In this document: positions 1 to 10,805 of the stretch, piece after piece
Position numbering within the stretch: position 1 is the stretch's first letter
Layout: every line of letters starts with the position of its first letter
NCBI GenBank assembly: GCA_047967505.1
Contig: CM106538.1
Source: Dipteris shenzhenensis
Lineage: Eukaryota > Polypodiophyta > Polypodiopsida > Gleicheniales
DNA: 64,000 nt
Strand: one strand, 5' to 3'
Translations under genes and position numbers: made by a program
The notes under the pieces: model-generated
What the model saw: only the letters and a program-made list of their open reading frames with translations
Database searches by the model: none
What the model was told of the DNA's origin: nothing

Positions 1-128
1 AGGTCCAAGATCATTTCCAAAAACCACATGAGAGGAAGGTGTTCAACAAAAGGGATCTCAAGCTTTTCCTTGTTGTGTTTTTTTCCCCAGGCATGAAATG
101 CTGTGCATTCCCTGCCTGGGGGGGGAAC
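1..128 (+). pseudogene. 3' tail of an LTR-retrotransposon polyprotein plus polypurine tract (fragment)
   Basis: One plus-strand frame reads through from the window edge with a segment HERKVFNKRDLKLF that resembles the region following the integrase core of gypsy-type polyproteins, ending at a TAA near 135. A G-rich run (CCTGGGGGGGGAAC, 115-128) sits immediately before a TGTTATGG that could open a 3' LTR, which is where a polypurine tract belongs. Only the last few dozen codons are inside the window, so family assignment is weak. Confidence 0.3.
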
Positions 129-935
129 TGTTATGGATAAATTTGACCAATGAAAAAGGCATAAATATGTGTGTGTGCTTGTATGTGTGGCAATAGTATT
201 ATAACATATGGAGTGCATAGGGGCCAAGGTTGAGGTGGCAGGGCATGATCATATGCCACCCTTCCACGTAAGAGGACCCATAAGGTGTGTTGTACATAAT
301 ATCCATGGTAGTAATGTTATAAAATGTTAAGGTGGCATGGCTCCTCCATGTGCCACCCCTCCACCTAGACTGCATTTAGTGAGATATGGCTCAAAGTCCA
401 TGGGAGAAGTAATATAAAATAGGTGAAGATGGATATTATATTGGGTTATTCCCTCCATATAGGATAGGCCCGTGTGGGGGAGGTATAGATAGTCCAAGGA
501 TGCAAGTTAAATAATGGGGAAAGTAGGATGAGGTGGCAAGGTTCCTTGTGCCAACCCTCCACTTGTCCTCCTAGAGGTTTGAACATATTATAAAATTGGG
601 AAGAGACCAAGGGAGTATCATAGACTTGGGATATGGGAGTTGATATATGTGGAAAAATGTGGCCAAGCATTATCGCACACAATTGAGAGTGCGTAACCGC
701 CTAGCCCACATGGGAGACTCTTCCACGCACACCATGCATGTGGGAGGATGCATTTATTAAGAGAGCCCCCCTCTCTTAGCTATAGAAGGAGGGGGCTATT
801 CCTTGATGGGACACGCTCATTCTTGTAAAGCCACCTAGCTAGTACTTTGATTTCTCCCTTCCCTTCCTTTCAAAATAAAGCATGGTCCTCTTCCCTTGAT
901 GTCTCCATCTTTACATTCCTCCTCCCATCATGTAC
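129..935 (+). mobile_element. candidate 3' LTR (boundaries uncertain on the right)
   Basis: The stretch begins TGTTATGG right after the G-rich tract and holds a TATA-like CTATAGAAG near 779 followed about 95 bp later by CAAAATAAAGC, an order expected for U3-R of a plant LTR. A TGTACA near 930 is a possible end. No second LTR copy is visible in the window, so the right boundary is a guess. Confidence 0.33.
233..563. repeat. three related short hairpins within the candidate LTR
   Basis: The motif AGGTGGCA...TGCCACCC(T)CCAC occurs three times (about 233-268, 329-366 and 531-563), each time as a small inverted repeat around a variable loop. Repeated hairpins in U3 are a common way for LTR promoters to vary; no function can be read from the sequence alone. 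Confidence 0.5.
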
Positions 936-1099
936 ACGCTTCTCTTCCCCGTCTCCCTTTCCCCTTGTGTCATAGTCTCCCTCTTCATTCCCTCCCCTTC
1001 TAATTCCTTTTCCCCTCCCATGATAACGTTTTGCCCTCATGTTCTCCTTTCATCTATGGCCCTCGAGTGTCACCATGCTTAGCCTATAGCCTCTGGTCT

Positions 1100-2268
1100 T
1101 GATTTCTTTTCTGGCTAATAGCAGCCATGGTATTCCATTAGGAGTGCTTTGAGTTTGGTTTCATCTTCTTGTCGAAGTTGTTTCCCAATAAAAACCAGTT
1201 TTTCTTCCTCCCCTTCAAGGGCAAGGTTTATTGTGCTAGTTTTTGCCGGTCCCACATAGATTGGAGTTTCTCCAATGCTATCGGTTTCTTGATTTTCAGA
1301 TTCTCTTAGTGGTCTTGCATTGCTATGGGGACACTGCCACCACTTCTGTAATTATTGAAGTATTCTGACACTTGTCGAAGATCAAAGGCTCTGATGGTGT
1401 TGAACTAGCCTGACATGTGCTATGGGTACTGGGTGGTATAGTATCAGTAACCAATTTGGTTAGGCTCTTGGTGACTTTCTTTTTTTGAAGTCTCTTGATC
1501 AAGCTTCATCCGCACATGTGGCTTATACTTTCGAAACTTCTTATGTTGGGAACTGTGGAGTAACTTTTCCATTGGTAAGGTGTTCCCAACTAAGGGTTCA
1601 TTTGCTGCGCCTGCTCCTTCCAGTCCCTTAGGGGACCATTCAAGAGGAGGTGGCTGAGATTTTGAGGGAGCTGGCTTTGCAAGATACAATTTGACCATCC
1701 TTGTTTGGACTCATTCAAATTCATTGAAATGTTCGGCCTTGGCTTTTCTACGATTTCCTCCTTCAGCTTTCTTGTGAGATCTTATGCTATTATTCAACTT
1801 TGGAGGTTCAATTTTTGGAAGCTTGACTACCATTAGGGTATGCAGAATGGCTGTGTCATTGTCATAGACTTGATCTTCAATTTGAGAATTCTCAGCCTTA
1901 GTTTTGAGGTCCCAAGGAAAATCTGAGTCATCATTGGTATGGGTACCTTCTTTAGGTTCATTATCCCACTTGAGGTCAGCCATAAAGAATGGAACCTCTA
2001 GATCGATTGGTTATTCATGTGTGAGTTGAGGATCTACTTGTATCACCTTAGCATCTATCTGCGAGAAGATGGGGTCTAATGAATGGTAGTTGTCAATGGT
2101 TGCCAATGTTTGTATCCAGTTATTAACATTGCTTTGTGAATCGCTCGGAAGAAACAAGTCGGTGCAACCTAGGTCATACAGATCTAGGTCATGTGGAGTG
2201 GTTCGCGTCTCTTTCCTTGATAAAAAAGTTACACTACCTTTGATAGTAACTACAAAGATTGCTGCCAT
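1100..2268 (-). pseudogene. unidentified decayed reading frame
   Basis: On the minus strand one frame runs from an ATG at 2268 to beyond 1444 with protein-like composition, broken by single stops near 2011 (TAA), 1711 (TGA) and 1444 (TGA). The same frame continues to about 1140 with further isolated stops and still reads like protein, for example SEYFNNYRSGG near 1350. I do not recognise a domain. It is hydrophilic and lysine/proline-rich. A dead retroelement gag or accessory frame is possible; a host pseudogene cannot be excluded. Confidence 0.33.
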
Positions 2269-2279
2269 AGTGCCGTAGA

Positions 2280-3240
2280 GTAGCCCCTAGGTTGCACCAT
2301 CATCCTTTTTTGCTTTTGAGCCATTAAGTTTGATCCACTAATTTTATGTAGAATTATTCTACTATATGTTCACATGTCCTTAATAGGATCTTGATATAAT
2401 CCCTTCCATTGTAAGTACTTTTACTTTAAGTTTCACATATCCTTAACAAACCACTAGGCTTCAACACAAATTCATTCTTATGTTTCAAGCCTCAAACTCA
2501 AACATCCTTGTAAAAGGGATAATGTAGTAAAGCTACATTCAATCCATCAAATCTTTTGAATAACAATTCTATTGAAAATTCATGTATCATCAATAGGATT
2601 TCATCCATTATATGTTCATTTGTCTTTAATAGTATGTCTAAAAATTCATGTATCTTCAATATTATTTCTCTCATGTGTTCCAATATCTTCAAAAGGATAC
2701 CTTTATTTATGTCCAAACTTGAGCATTGATTTGTATTTATGAAACACAATTTCACTCCACCTATTCTTTAGAATGAAAATTTTTCGCCAAATGTAAGGTC
2801 TTTCCACATATTCTTAAGAATGAAAATTTTGGCCTTACGTTGGCAAGTCTATGGAATGAGGGTAAGGCCAAAGTCTCTGGTACGGTGCATTAGGTCTTGA
2901 TTAATTCTTCTTTAGGCTTGAATATTTAATGCATTAACTTCACAACTATTATTTATGCTTGAACTTGTAATGTATTAATTTCATGACTTAGGATTTTATG
3001 ATGTTATATCTAACATGTCCCAAATTTAATGGAAATTAATATTTATCCTATATAACACAACAAAGTATCATCATATCCCTTCCCAAAATCAATGCTACCT
3101 AGCAACTCTCCTGGCATTTTCATTGCCTTGCAGTTGAGTTAGCTATGATGAAGAATGTTGCCTGCCTTTGGAACCTCTTAGAGTTACTGTTAGCATGATC
3201 TAATTTCATGTACCCCAAAACTTGAGACTTGGAGATTCCT
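2280..3240. other. AT-rich stretch without recognisable gene
   Basis: Low-complexity AT-rich DNA. Between about 2480 and 2760 a loose repeat of phrases such as TTCATGTATC-TTCAATA recurs with many changes. I see no domain-bearing frame, RNA gene or element terminus. Confidence 0.5.
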
Positions 3241-3249
3241 ATATCGGGC

Positions 3250-3735
3250 CTATATCACACTAGCGGTAGCTATTTTGTCCATTCTCAATGCTAGTAAGAG
3301 CTAGGCCCCATAGACCGGTAAAAGAAGTCTTTTTGGAGGTTCAATTTTTTCCCTCCGTCTTCTATAGGCCCCATGATGAAATAGGATATATTCATCACCC
3401 TACATTTAATGCAAGAATTGACACAACTTTTTTGGACCTGACTATGTAGTTTACATCCCAAAATTGGTGCCAAAATTGTAGACTGGGAGATTCCCATATC
3501 ACACCAATGGTAGCTATCTTCTCCACTCTCAACACTAGTAAGAGCCGATACCCATAGACCAGTAAAAGAAGTCTTTTTGGAGGTTCAATTTTTTGCCTCC
3601 GTCTTCTCCGGCCCCATGACGGAATAGGATATATTCACCACCCTGCATTTAATGCAAGAATTGACAACTTTTTTTGGACATGACTGTGCAGCTTACATCC
3701 CAAAATTGGTGCTAAAATTGCATACTGGGCATCTC
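3250..3735. repeat. tandem duplication, period 244 bp
   Basis: The phrase AAAGAAGTCTTTTTGGAGG occurs at 3321 and again at 3565. The surrounding sequence (CTAGTAAGAGC upstream, GGATATATTCA, TTTAATGCAAGAATTGACA and CATCCCAAAATTGGTGC downstream) repeats in the same order at the same offset. The copies differ by scattered substitutions and small indels, so the duplication is not recent. Confidence 0.85.
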
Positions 3736-3840
3736 CATTTGCCAGGGTGTGTCCCTTTGGACTTGCTCTATTTGTCTAGTTGTGTCTCTCCACAAAAATC
3801 GGAGTGGGGCCTATTTTCCCCATTTAGTAAAACTATATGC

Positions 3841-3968
3841 ATCAATATGTATGTATGTATGTATGTATATATATGTGTATGTACATACATACATACATAC
3901 ATATATATATGTGTGTGTGTGTATATATATATATATATAATATGTGTGTGTGTGTGTGTGTGTGTGTG

Positions 3969-4045
<77 letters not shown>

Positions 4046-4140
4046 ATGTATGTATGTGTGTGTGTATGTATGTATGTATGTATGTATGTATGTATATATA
4101 TATATGTATATGTATATGTTGATGCATATATGTATATGTT
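3841..4140. repeat. compound microsatellite (ATGT)n/(GT)n/(AT)n
   Basis: About 300 bp of alternating tetranucleotide ATGT, dinucleotide GT and AT tracts. It forms the spacer type that separates units of the foldback array to the right. Long open frames on both strands here are products of stop-free simple repeats and are not genes. Confidence 0.95.
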
Positions 4141-4160
4141 GATGCATACAATTTTGATAT

Positions 4161-4550
4161 ATGGAGAAAATGGACATGAAAACCATCTAAATTGGTTCTT
4201 GTCATTCGATTTGATATATGACATGATCCTATTTGGATTTATAAGTCCAAAGATATGGGGTCCTACTTTTAGGGCTTGAATGCCTAAAATAGGCAGCGCG
4301 TTAACACACTACCTATTTCATGCATTTAGGCCTCAAAAGTAGGACCCCATTGGCAACACAATGGGGTCCTACTTTTGAGGCCTAAATGCATGAAATAGAC
4401 AGCGCGTTAACGCGCTGCCTATTTTAGGCATTCAGGCCCTAAAAGTAGTACCCCGTATCTTTGGACTTGCATATCCAAATGGGGTCATGTCATATATCAA
4501 ATCGAATGGCAAGATCCAATTTAGATGGTTTTTATGTCCATTTTCTCCAT
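4161..4550. repeat. foldback unit 1
   Basis: Inverted repeat with arms of about 195 bp: ATGGAGAAAATGGACATG at 4161 pairs with CATTTTCTCCAT ending at 4550. The centre is near 4355 (CCCCATTGGCAACACAATGGGG). Both arms carry the GTTAAC-centred palindrome, and the right-arm copy at about 4398-4420 is nearly perfect. Confidence 0.85.
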
Positions 4551-4765
4551 CAACTAAAACTATATTCATCAAATAATGTTGTTGATCAATTTTTGGCATA
4601 CCCCCCCAAAATCAAGACCCCCATTGCAAAGAAAGGTAAAGAACACAAGTGCTTGTTCATATGCTCATGAGACAAGGAAATGCATGACATGGGAAACCAA
4701 TGGGGTCTTACTTTTGATGTTTGTATGTATGTATGTATGTATGTATATGCATGTACATACATACA

Positions 4766-4936
4766 TGAGAGTGCTCTCAACGGAAGCAAGAATGGAAGAA
4801 GGAGAGAGAGAGAGAGAGAGGGAGACAAGTTTGGTGGGTGCAGAACCACCCTAATCTTCTTTTTTCATTCATTTATATATGTGTTTGAGTATTGTACATA
4901 ACTGGGGTTAAGGCACAGTGACCTTTAACCCCCACA
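4766..4936 (-). repeat. copia A 3' LTR
   Basis: 171 bp. In element orientation it begins TGTGGGGGTTAAAGG and ends CTCTCA, the usual TG...CA. It contains a short (GA)n run and is matched by the copy at 10494-10668. Confidence 0.93.
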
Positions 4937-4951
4937 ACCTCCCACTTAAAG
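4937..4951 (-). promoter_or_regulatory. copia A polypurine tract
   Basis: In element orientation the purine-rich CTTTAAGTGGGAGGT lies directly before the 3' LTR. This is the position where plus-strand priming occurs in LTR elements. Confidence 0.75.
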
Positions 4952-4989
4952 GACAATGTGCCTTTAAGAGAGAACAACTAGTGAGCATA

Positions 4990-7815
4990 CTATCCAATGC
5001 CCATCAATACACGACAATACTCAAACCGCTGACTAGGTAGACTCTTCGTCAGCATATCTGTAGGGTTATCATCTGTATGAACCTTGACAAGCTCTATGCG
5101 CTTGTCCTCAAGTACCTCCCTAATGAAATGGTACCTGACCTCAATGTGTTTGGTCTTTGCATGAAAGACCGGATTCCGTGCTAGCTGAATAGCACTCATG
5201 GAATCACTATGCAATGTCGGTACACCTGTATGAATCCCCAAATCTCCCACTAGCCGATCAAGCCATATAGCCTCCTTGCAACCCTCTGTGGCTGCAACAT
5301 ACTCAGCCTCTGTGGTAGACAAAGCCACGCACTTCTGTGCACGAGACATCCACGACACTGCACCACCTGCAAAGGTGAACACATAACCAGAAGTGGATCT
5401 CCTACTATCCACATGCCCTGCATAGTCTGAATCTGTGTACCCAAGTACATGCATGTCTCCTTTACCAAAGCAGATGCACATCTCCTTGGTACCCTTCATG
5501 TACCTCATGATGCACTTAACTGCCTCCCAATGCCTCTTTCCTGGATTAGCCATATACCGGCTAACAACTCCCACTGCAAATGCAATGTCTGGTCTAGTAG
5601 CTATCATAGCATACATAAGACTCCCAACCGCTGATGCATAAGGAACCTTGGCCATCATGGCCCTCTCCTCATCTGAGTTGGGACTATCTGTATGACTCAG
5701 TTTCACATATGAAGGCAATGGAGTACTCACTGCCTTCCCCCCCTCCATATTGAAACGCTGCAATACTTTTGTAACATACTCTTTTTGTGAAAGCCAAAGG
5801 AGTTTCCTACTCCGATCACGCGTGATGCGCATACCAAGAATATGACCTGCAAATCCCAAATCCTTCATATCAAAGGCCTCATGCAACTTGGCCTTTAATG
5901 CATCTAGCTCATAAGTATTCTTGCTAGCCAATAGCATATCATCCACATATAGTGCCAAGATTATCAGGCTATTATCCTTAGCCCTTTTAGTGTAGAGACA
6001 GTGATCAATTTCACTCCTTCTAAAACCCTGGGACCGAATGAAAGCATCAAACTTCTGATACCATTCTCTAGGCGCTTGCTTAAGACCATAGAGACTCTTT
6101 TTCAGCTTGCAAACTAAATGCTCTTTGCCCTTTTCTTCAAAGCCTTCCGGCTGCACCATGTAAATTTCCTCATGCAAATCCCCATGCAAGAAAGCTGTCT
6201 TGACATCCATCTGCATAAGCTCCATATCCTCTGATGCCACTAGTCCAAGCATGCATCTAAGTGTGGTCATCTTCACAACCGGAGAGAATATCTCATCAAA
6301 GTCCACACCCTTCTCTTGCTTGAACCCTTTAGCGACCAAACGGGCCTTATACCTAGGCACATCATCACCTGTGACCTTCATTTTGTAGACCCATTTACAT
6401 GGCAATGCTTTCTTTCCATGTGGCAAAGAAACCAAGTCCCAAGTCTTATTCTTCATAAGTGAACTCATCTCTGATTGCATAGCATACTCCCACTTGCGTT
6501 GATCCTCATGCATCATAGCCTCTCTGTAGTAAGAAGGCTCCCTGCAATCAGTAAGCATCACATAGTCTACCCCTGGAACGAACCTATCATGCGGTCTAGA
6601 CACTCTAGATGATCTTCTCAATGGCATTTCAGCTTGCTGTCCCACCTGCATATCAGCCACATTTGGCTCATCATTTCCACCAATAGATGATCCATCATCT
6701 ACCCTTGATTGTATACCTGTGGGAGTACTTGGTGGCACCATTTCTTGCACATTTGGTGCATGGACAGCTTGCTGTCTATCAACATATGTAGGTGGATTCA
6801 CATCCTGGAAAGTGATTCTCCTCATTTCCACATCCCTCATGGGTGCCTTATGCATCTTCTTCTCATTGAAGACCACATCATGGCTGCATATGATCTTCTT
6901 TGCTTCTGGATCCCAGAGACGATAGCCCATTTCTCCACTTTCATCATAACCTAGAAAGATGCATTTCCTAGACTTAGGATCTAGCTTCTTTCGAAGCTCT
7001 TTTGGCACATGTGCATATGCCTCACACCCAAATATACGCAAATGAGAGTAAGAGGGCTTCTTGCCACTCCATGCCTCTTCAGGAATACCACCATCCAAAC
7101 TCTTACTAGGTGATCTATTGATCACATGCACTGCAGTCTTCATTGCCTCAGCCCAAAAACCACCAGAAAGACTTGCATTGGAAAGCATGCATTGCAACCT
7201 TTCTTGAATGGTACGATTCATCTTTTCTGTAACTGGATTTTGCTCTGGAGTACGAGGGGATGTAAGCTCCCTCTTAATCCCACGAGTATCACAGAAATGC
7301 TGAAAGTCATGAGAGAGATACTCTCCACCATTGTTAGTCCGTAGGCATTTAAGCGTTCTACCTGACTGATTCTCAACCAAGGCTAGCCATTTCTGAAATA
7401 CCTGGAACACATCACTCTTCCGAGCTATAGCATAAGCCCACACTTTCCTAGTTGCATCATCAATGAATGTCACATAGTATTCAGCCCCGCCTAATGATCG
7501 TGTAGGCATGGGACCACATACGTCTGAATGCACCAAATCAAGCATTTCAAACTCTTTCTTTCCCCTTCTTTTATGGGCTGATTTAGTTTGCTTCCCATAG
7601 AGACAGTGCTCACAAAATTCAAAATCAGAGAAACTCAAATGCGGTACATAACCCAAACGGCATAAGAGTTTCATTCTATTCTGGCTCATGTGCCCCAACC
7701 TGCAATGCCACAAAGAAGTGCTTGGCTGCTCGGTTATTGCAACAACATGATCAAATACCCCTGATACATGTAAGGGATACAAAGTCCCACACTTGGCACC
7801 CCTGGCCAAAAGCAT
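4990..7815 (-). CDS. pol: copia A integrase-reverse transcriptase-RNase H polyprotein
   Basis: 941 codons, in the same phase as gag. In order: pre-integrase zinc-binding region (WHCRLGHMS...CEHCLYGKQ), integrase core (HSDVCGP, FIDDATRKVWAY, TEKMNRT), reverse transcriptase (KARLVAKGFKQ, MDVKTAFLHGDL, catalytic ALYVDDML) and RNase H (YTDSDYAG, STTEAEYVA, KTKHIEVRYHFIRE) to a stop at 4990. The second integrase catalytic position, normally LRTDNGGEY, reads LRTNNGGEY (GAC to AAC), which should abolish strand transfer. RT and RNase H look intact. The family is plainly Ty1/copia; I cannot name the lineage. Confidence 0.93.
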   Translation of the reverse strand: MLLARGAKCGTLYPLHVSGVFDHVVAITEQPSTSLWHCRLGHMSQNRMKLLCRLGYVPHLSFSDFEFCEHCLYGKQTKSAHKRRGKKEFEMLDLVHSDVCGPMPTRSLGGAEYYVTFIDDATRKVWAYAIARKSDVFQVFQKWLALVENQSGRTLKCLRTNNGGEYLSHDFQHFCDTRGIKRELTSPRTPEQNPVTEKMNRTIQERLQCMLSNASLSGGFWAEAMKTAVHVINRSPSKSLDGGIPEEAWSGKKPSYSHLRIFGCEAYAHVPKELRKKLDPKSRKCIFLGYDESGEMGYRLWDPEAKKIICSHDVVFNEKKMHKAPMRDVEMRRITFQDVNPPTYVDRQQAVHAPNVQEMVPPSTPTGIQSRVDDGSSIGGNDEPNVADMQVGQQAEMPLRRSSRVSRPHDRFVPGVDYVMLTDCREPSYYREAMMHEDQRKWEYAMQSEMSSLMKNKTWDLVSLPHGKKALPCKWVYKMKVTGDDVPRYKARLVAKGFKQEKGVDFDEIFSPVVKMTTLRCMLGLVASEDMELMQMDVKTAFLHGDLHEEIYMVQPEGFEEKGKEHLVCKLKKSLYGLKQAPREWYQKFDAFIRSQGFRRSEIDHCLYTKRAKDNSLIILALYVDDMLLASKNTYELDALKAKLHEAFDMKDLGFAGHILGMRITRDRSRKLLWLSQKEYVTKVLQRFNMEGGKAVSTPLPSYVKLSHTDSPNSDEERAMMAKVPYASAVGSLMYAMIATRPDIAFAVGVVSRYMANPGKRHWEAVKCIMRYMKGTKEMCICFGKGDMHVLGYTDSDYAGHVDSRRSTSGYVFTFAGGAVSWMSRAQKCVALSTTEAEYVAATEGCKEAIWLDRLVGDLGIHTGVPTLHSDSMSAIQLARNPVFHAKTKHIEVRYHFIREVLEDKRIELVKVHTDDNPTDMLTKSLPSQRFEYCRVLMGIG

Positions 7816-7824
7816 AGAGCCCTT

Positions 7825-9078
7825 TTAAATTTTCCAACTTTGAAAGCCAAAAGTGGTGTGAAAACTAGCATCATCTAGCTGACCCACTGAAATAAGACTC
7901 TTGGTCAGCTTAGGCACATGTCTCACATGTTTCAAAACAAATGTAGACCCATTTGCAAAAGAAAACTTTATGTCACCTGCTCCCACTATGTCACATGCAT
8001 AGTCATTTCCAAGATGCACACAACCTGTCTTTCCACTGTCATAAGTGGAGAACCATTCCCTATGGGGAGTAACATGGAATGAAGCACCAGAATCTAAAAT
8101 CCAATCCTGGGAATATGCATCATCTGAAGTGGTAAGCAACTCTGCAGATAAACTAGACATGAAGATAACATCATTGTCACTATCACGTCTGACTGCATTG
8201 ATCTCCTCGATCTTCACTTTTTCTTTGTCCTCCCTTGGACTCTCTTCCTTTTGATTTGCATCCCAATTTGCATTCTTTTTCTTATCCTTTTGCTCTCTTT
8301 TCAGCTTGTAGCAATCCTTTTTCATATGGCCCTTCTTGCCACAATGGTAACACTCAATGTTCCATGCCTTGGATTTGCTACGAGACTTCCCTCTTTCTTG
8401 GGACTTCCCCCTGAACTGTGATCTGCCCCTTTGCACATTTAAGGCTGCATCCTGCTTGTTGCCATCCATAGACTTTCGTCTAATCTCCTCGGCCAACACG
8501 CTACCCACAACATCATTAAATTTCAGTACTCCACCAGGTGCAGAGTTACTGACAGCTGTACGGAAGGTATCCCATGAGGATGGCAATGAACATAAGAGAA
8601 ATATTGCCTTAGTCTCTGCATCAAAATTCATTTTTTGAGCCTGAAGCTGGCTGAAAATAATATTGAATTCATTCAAGTGAGAAGCAATGGAGACCCCTTC
8701 CTTCATCTGCAACTCAAACAACCTCTTCATGAGGTAAACTTTATTAGAGGCAGTTTCCTTCTCATAAGTGGCACACAGTTTCTTCCACAAATCTTCCGTA
8801 GTCTACTCATTTACTACTGTGAAATAAACTGAATCTGCAAGATGAAGTCTAATAGTAGACTTTGCTAATGCATCCAACTCATTCCAATCATCCTCAGACA
8901 TATTTGCAGGCTTAGCTTCAATCCCTGCCAAGGGTTTAATCTGCTTCTTTTGAATAAGCACATCCCTTATTTGTTCTTTCCACAAAGAAAAGTTTGTCCC
9001 ATCAAACTTTTTAATGCTGAAAAACTCCTTTTCAGGCATGGAAGAGGATGCCATGATGCAAATGAAACAAAATCCCAA
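7825..9078 (-). pseudogene. gag: copia A gag and protease
   Basis: The frame starts at an ATG at 9078 (a second ATG, MASSSMPEKEF, follows nine codons later) and is in one phase to 7825. The gag core includes KFDGTNFSLWKEQI. A CCHC zinc knuckle CYHCGKKGHMKKDC follows, then the aspartic protease motif WILDSGASFHVT. A TAG at 8803-8805 interrupts the N-terminal gag (VNE-stop-TTEDLWKKL), consistent with CAG changed to TAG, and a TAA at 7825-7827 separates protease from integrase. Together with the downstream frame it would form one gag-pol polyprotein, as is normal for copia elements. Confidence 0.9.
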
Positions 9079-10479
9079 ATGCTAGTCCCTGCAGGAGAGA
9101 ATCACACCAAATACCAGGTGCACCCAAATGTGTATGTCACAATAGAGTGAAATATCACCAAAACTCAAAGCTCAAAGCATCAAAAGATGCATCTGACTCA
9201 TGTGCATATACTATGCATCCATATGAGCAAATCTGGCCCAAAAGAAAATGCCAATAAGTGCCAAATGACTCAAGCATAAACACTGTCCACTGGCATATGC
9301 ATCAATAATATCTCATCCAAGAGAGCATAGCACTATCAGTGCATCACCTGCAATGTGTCAAAGCTGTCCCTCAGCATAAAATAGCATCCATGTACAAAGC
9401 GTCCATAAAAAATAGCATCCCACAAGGCAATTTGGGCCTATCAGCGCATCCAACAAGGACCGCAATGCATCCAAGTGGCCTATAAATCATCCATTGCAAC
9501 CCAATGCATACCACGAATGAGCGCACACTACTCAAACTACAACCAGAGTGATCTGCATAAGGTATGCTCAAGAAATCATAGTCCCACGGTAATGAGCGCT
9601 ACTGAAAATAGAACCTGAGATGCTTCAAAACATGGGCGCCATTGCATAATCGGAATCAACAAGAAAATCTGCAAATATCTCTCTTCTGCTAGAACTCCAA
9701 AATCCCAACCGATGAGTGAGAAATGGGAGTCAACACTTATCCACTGCCATGTGGCATAAATCTAAGGTTTCAAAACCTTAGAATGAAAAATGCATAACAA
9801 AGAGACGAAATCGAATACACAGAGATCTATAACTCTGAAAATCCTCCACCGAATCGTGCAAGAACTGACAGGCAGGGGTTTTTGGGCGTCCAGAACGCAA
9901 TGGGACAGACGGTTTTGGAAACCGTGGTCTCAATCACTGGGTCCAACACACGGACTGAAAAACGTTTTTGGAAACAGAGCTGTTTGTAAACTCCACCGGA
10001 GTGTGAATGATGAGCAACATAGCAGTTTTAGGACCTCCTGAGTCCACCGGAATTGACAGATCTGCAAATGGTTGCTCCAAACTTGAGTTCCAACACCCGG
10101 GCAAAAAACGCAGGAACTGACACAAAGAGCCAGAAATCCAATGAAATGATCCCGGATTCAAGAATGAAGGTGTTTCCAAGCTCCTGAAGTAATGTGGATA
10201 CCAAAAGCAAGCAATAGTTGCCTCTACAAGTGAATACGGAGTCTCTGTCATCGAACGGAACAGGGAAAAGCTCAAAAAACGACTTTTTCTTTGAAAGCTC
10301 TTAACAGGCTCTCAAAACCACTTCGCAAAGCCAAAGTGACTTTTCCAAAGGTTCCTCCAAGGTCTCTGCACACTCGGATGCAAGTAAAGTCACCCACAAA
10401 GCTTCCCACAGAGCTTCTCCTTCCTCCCACAGAGCTGCTAAGCTTCAAGCATTTATGCACGCTCAGCTAGATCACCCGG
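9079..10479 (-). other. copia A untranslated leader, unusually long (about 1.4 kb)
   Basis: Between the primer-binding site and the gag ATG at 9078 there is no convincing reading frame on the sense strand. Copia leaders are usually much shorter, so this may contain packaging sequence or captured DNA. A patchy GCATCCA/ATGCATC repetition occurs around 9180-9500. Confidence 0.6.
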
Positions 10480-10491
10480 GCTCTATTACCA
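10480..10491 (-). promoter_or_regulatory. copia A primer-binding site
   Basis: In element orientation TGGTAATAGAGC lies two bases inside the 5' LTR. It differs at two positions from TGGTATCAGAGC, the complement of the plant initiator tRNA-Met 3' end. Confidence 0.75.
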
Positions 10492-10493
10492 GT

Positions 10494-10668
10494 TGAGAGT
10501 GCTCTCAACGGAAGCAAGAATGGAAAAAGGAGAGAGAGAGAGAGAGAGAGAGGGAGACAAGTTTGGTGGGTGCAGAACCACCCTAATCTTCTTTTTTCAT
10601 TCATTTATATATGTGTTTGAGTATTGTACATAACTGAGGTTAAGGCACAGTGACCTTTAACCCCCACA
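10494..10668 (-). repeat. copia A 5' LTR
   Basis: 175 bp, matching the 3' LTR except for two substitutions and one extra (GA)2. Its outer edge abuts the ATACA target duplication. Confidence 0.93.
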
Positions 10669-10746
<78 letters not shown>

Positions 10747-10805
10747 ATATGTTGATGCATATATGTATATATTGATGTATATATTGATGCATACAATTTT
10801 GATAT
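10669..10805. repeat. microsatellite spacer between foldback units 1 and 2 (right part)
   Basis: (ATAC)n then (AT)n then (GT)n. Its left continuation is at 4722-4765, so copia A inserted inside this tract. Confidence 0.9.

Larger units (their letters stand above)
4766..10668 (-). mobile_element. near-complete Ty1/copia retrotransposon (copia A)
   Basis: Two direct LTRs (4766-4936 and 10494-10668) bound a reverse-strand element of 5.9 kb. The flanking 5 bp are identical (ATACA at 4761-4765 and 10669-10673), although the target is an (ATAC)n microsatellite, so the duplication is supportive and not decisive. A polypurine tract, a near-match primer-binding site and gag-PR-IN-RT-RNaseH in copia order are all present. 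The LTRs differ by only two substitutions and one 4-bp change in a GA repeat, so insertion was recent. The coding region nevertheless carries two in-frame stops and a changed integrase residue. Confidence 0.95.

Noticed and set aside
3652-4279. Several overlapping open frames of 60-156 codons rich in Cys/Val/Tyr or His/Thr
   Set aside because: They are translations of (GT)n, (AC)n and (ATGT)n microsatellite, which lacks stops in most frames. The same applies near 10.7, 11.4, 12.1, 12.9 and 13.5 kb.
4586-4849. Conserved 60-90 codon frames recurring in each foldback unit (for example starting MDLHIQMGSCHISNR)
   Set aside because: The frame recurs because the DNA repeats. It is read equally from both arms of a palindrome, and inactivating differences occur between copies.
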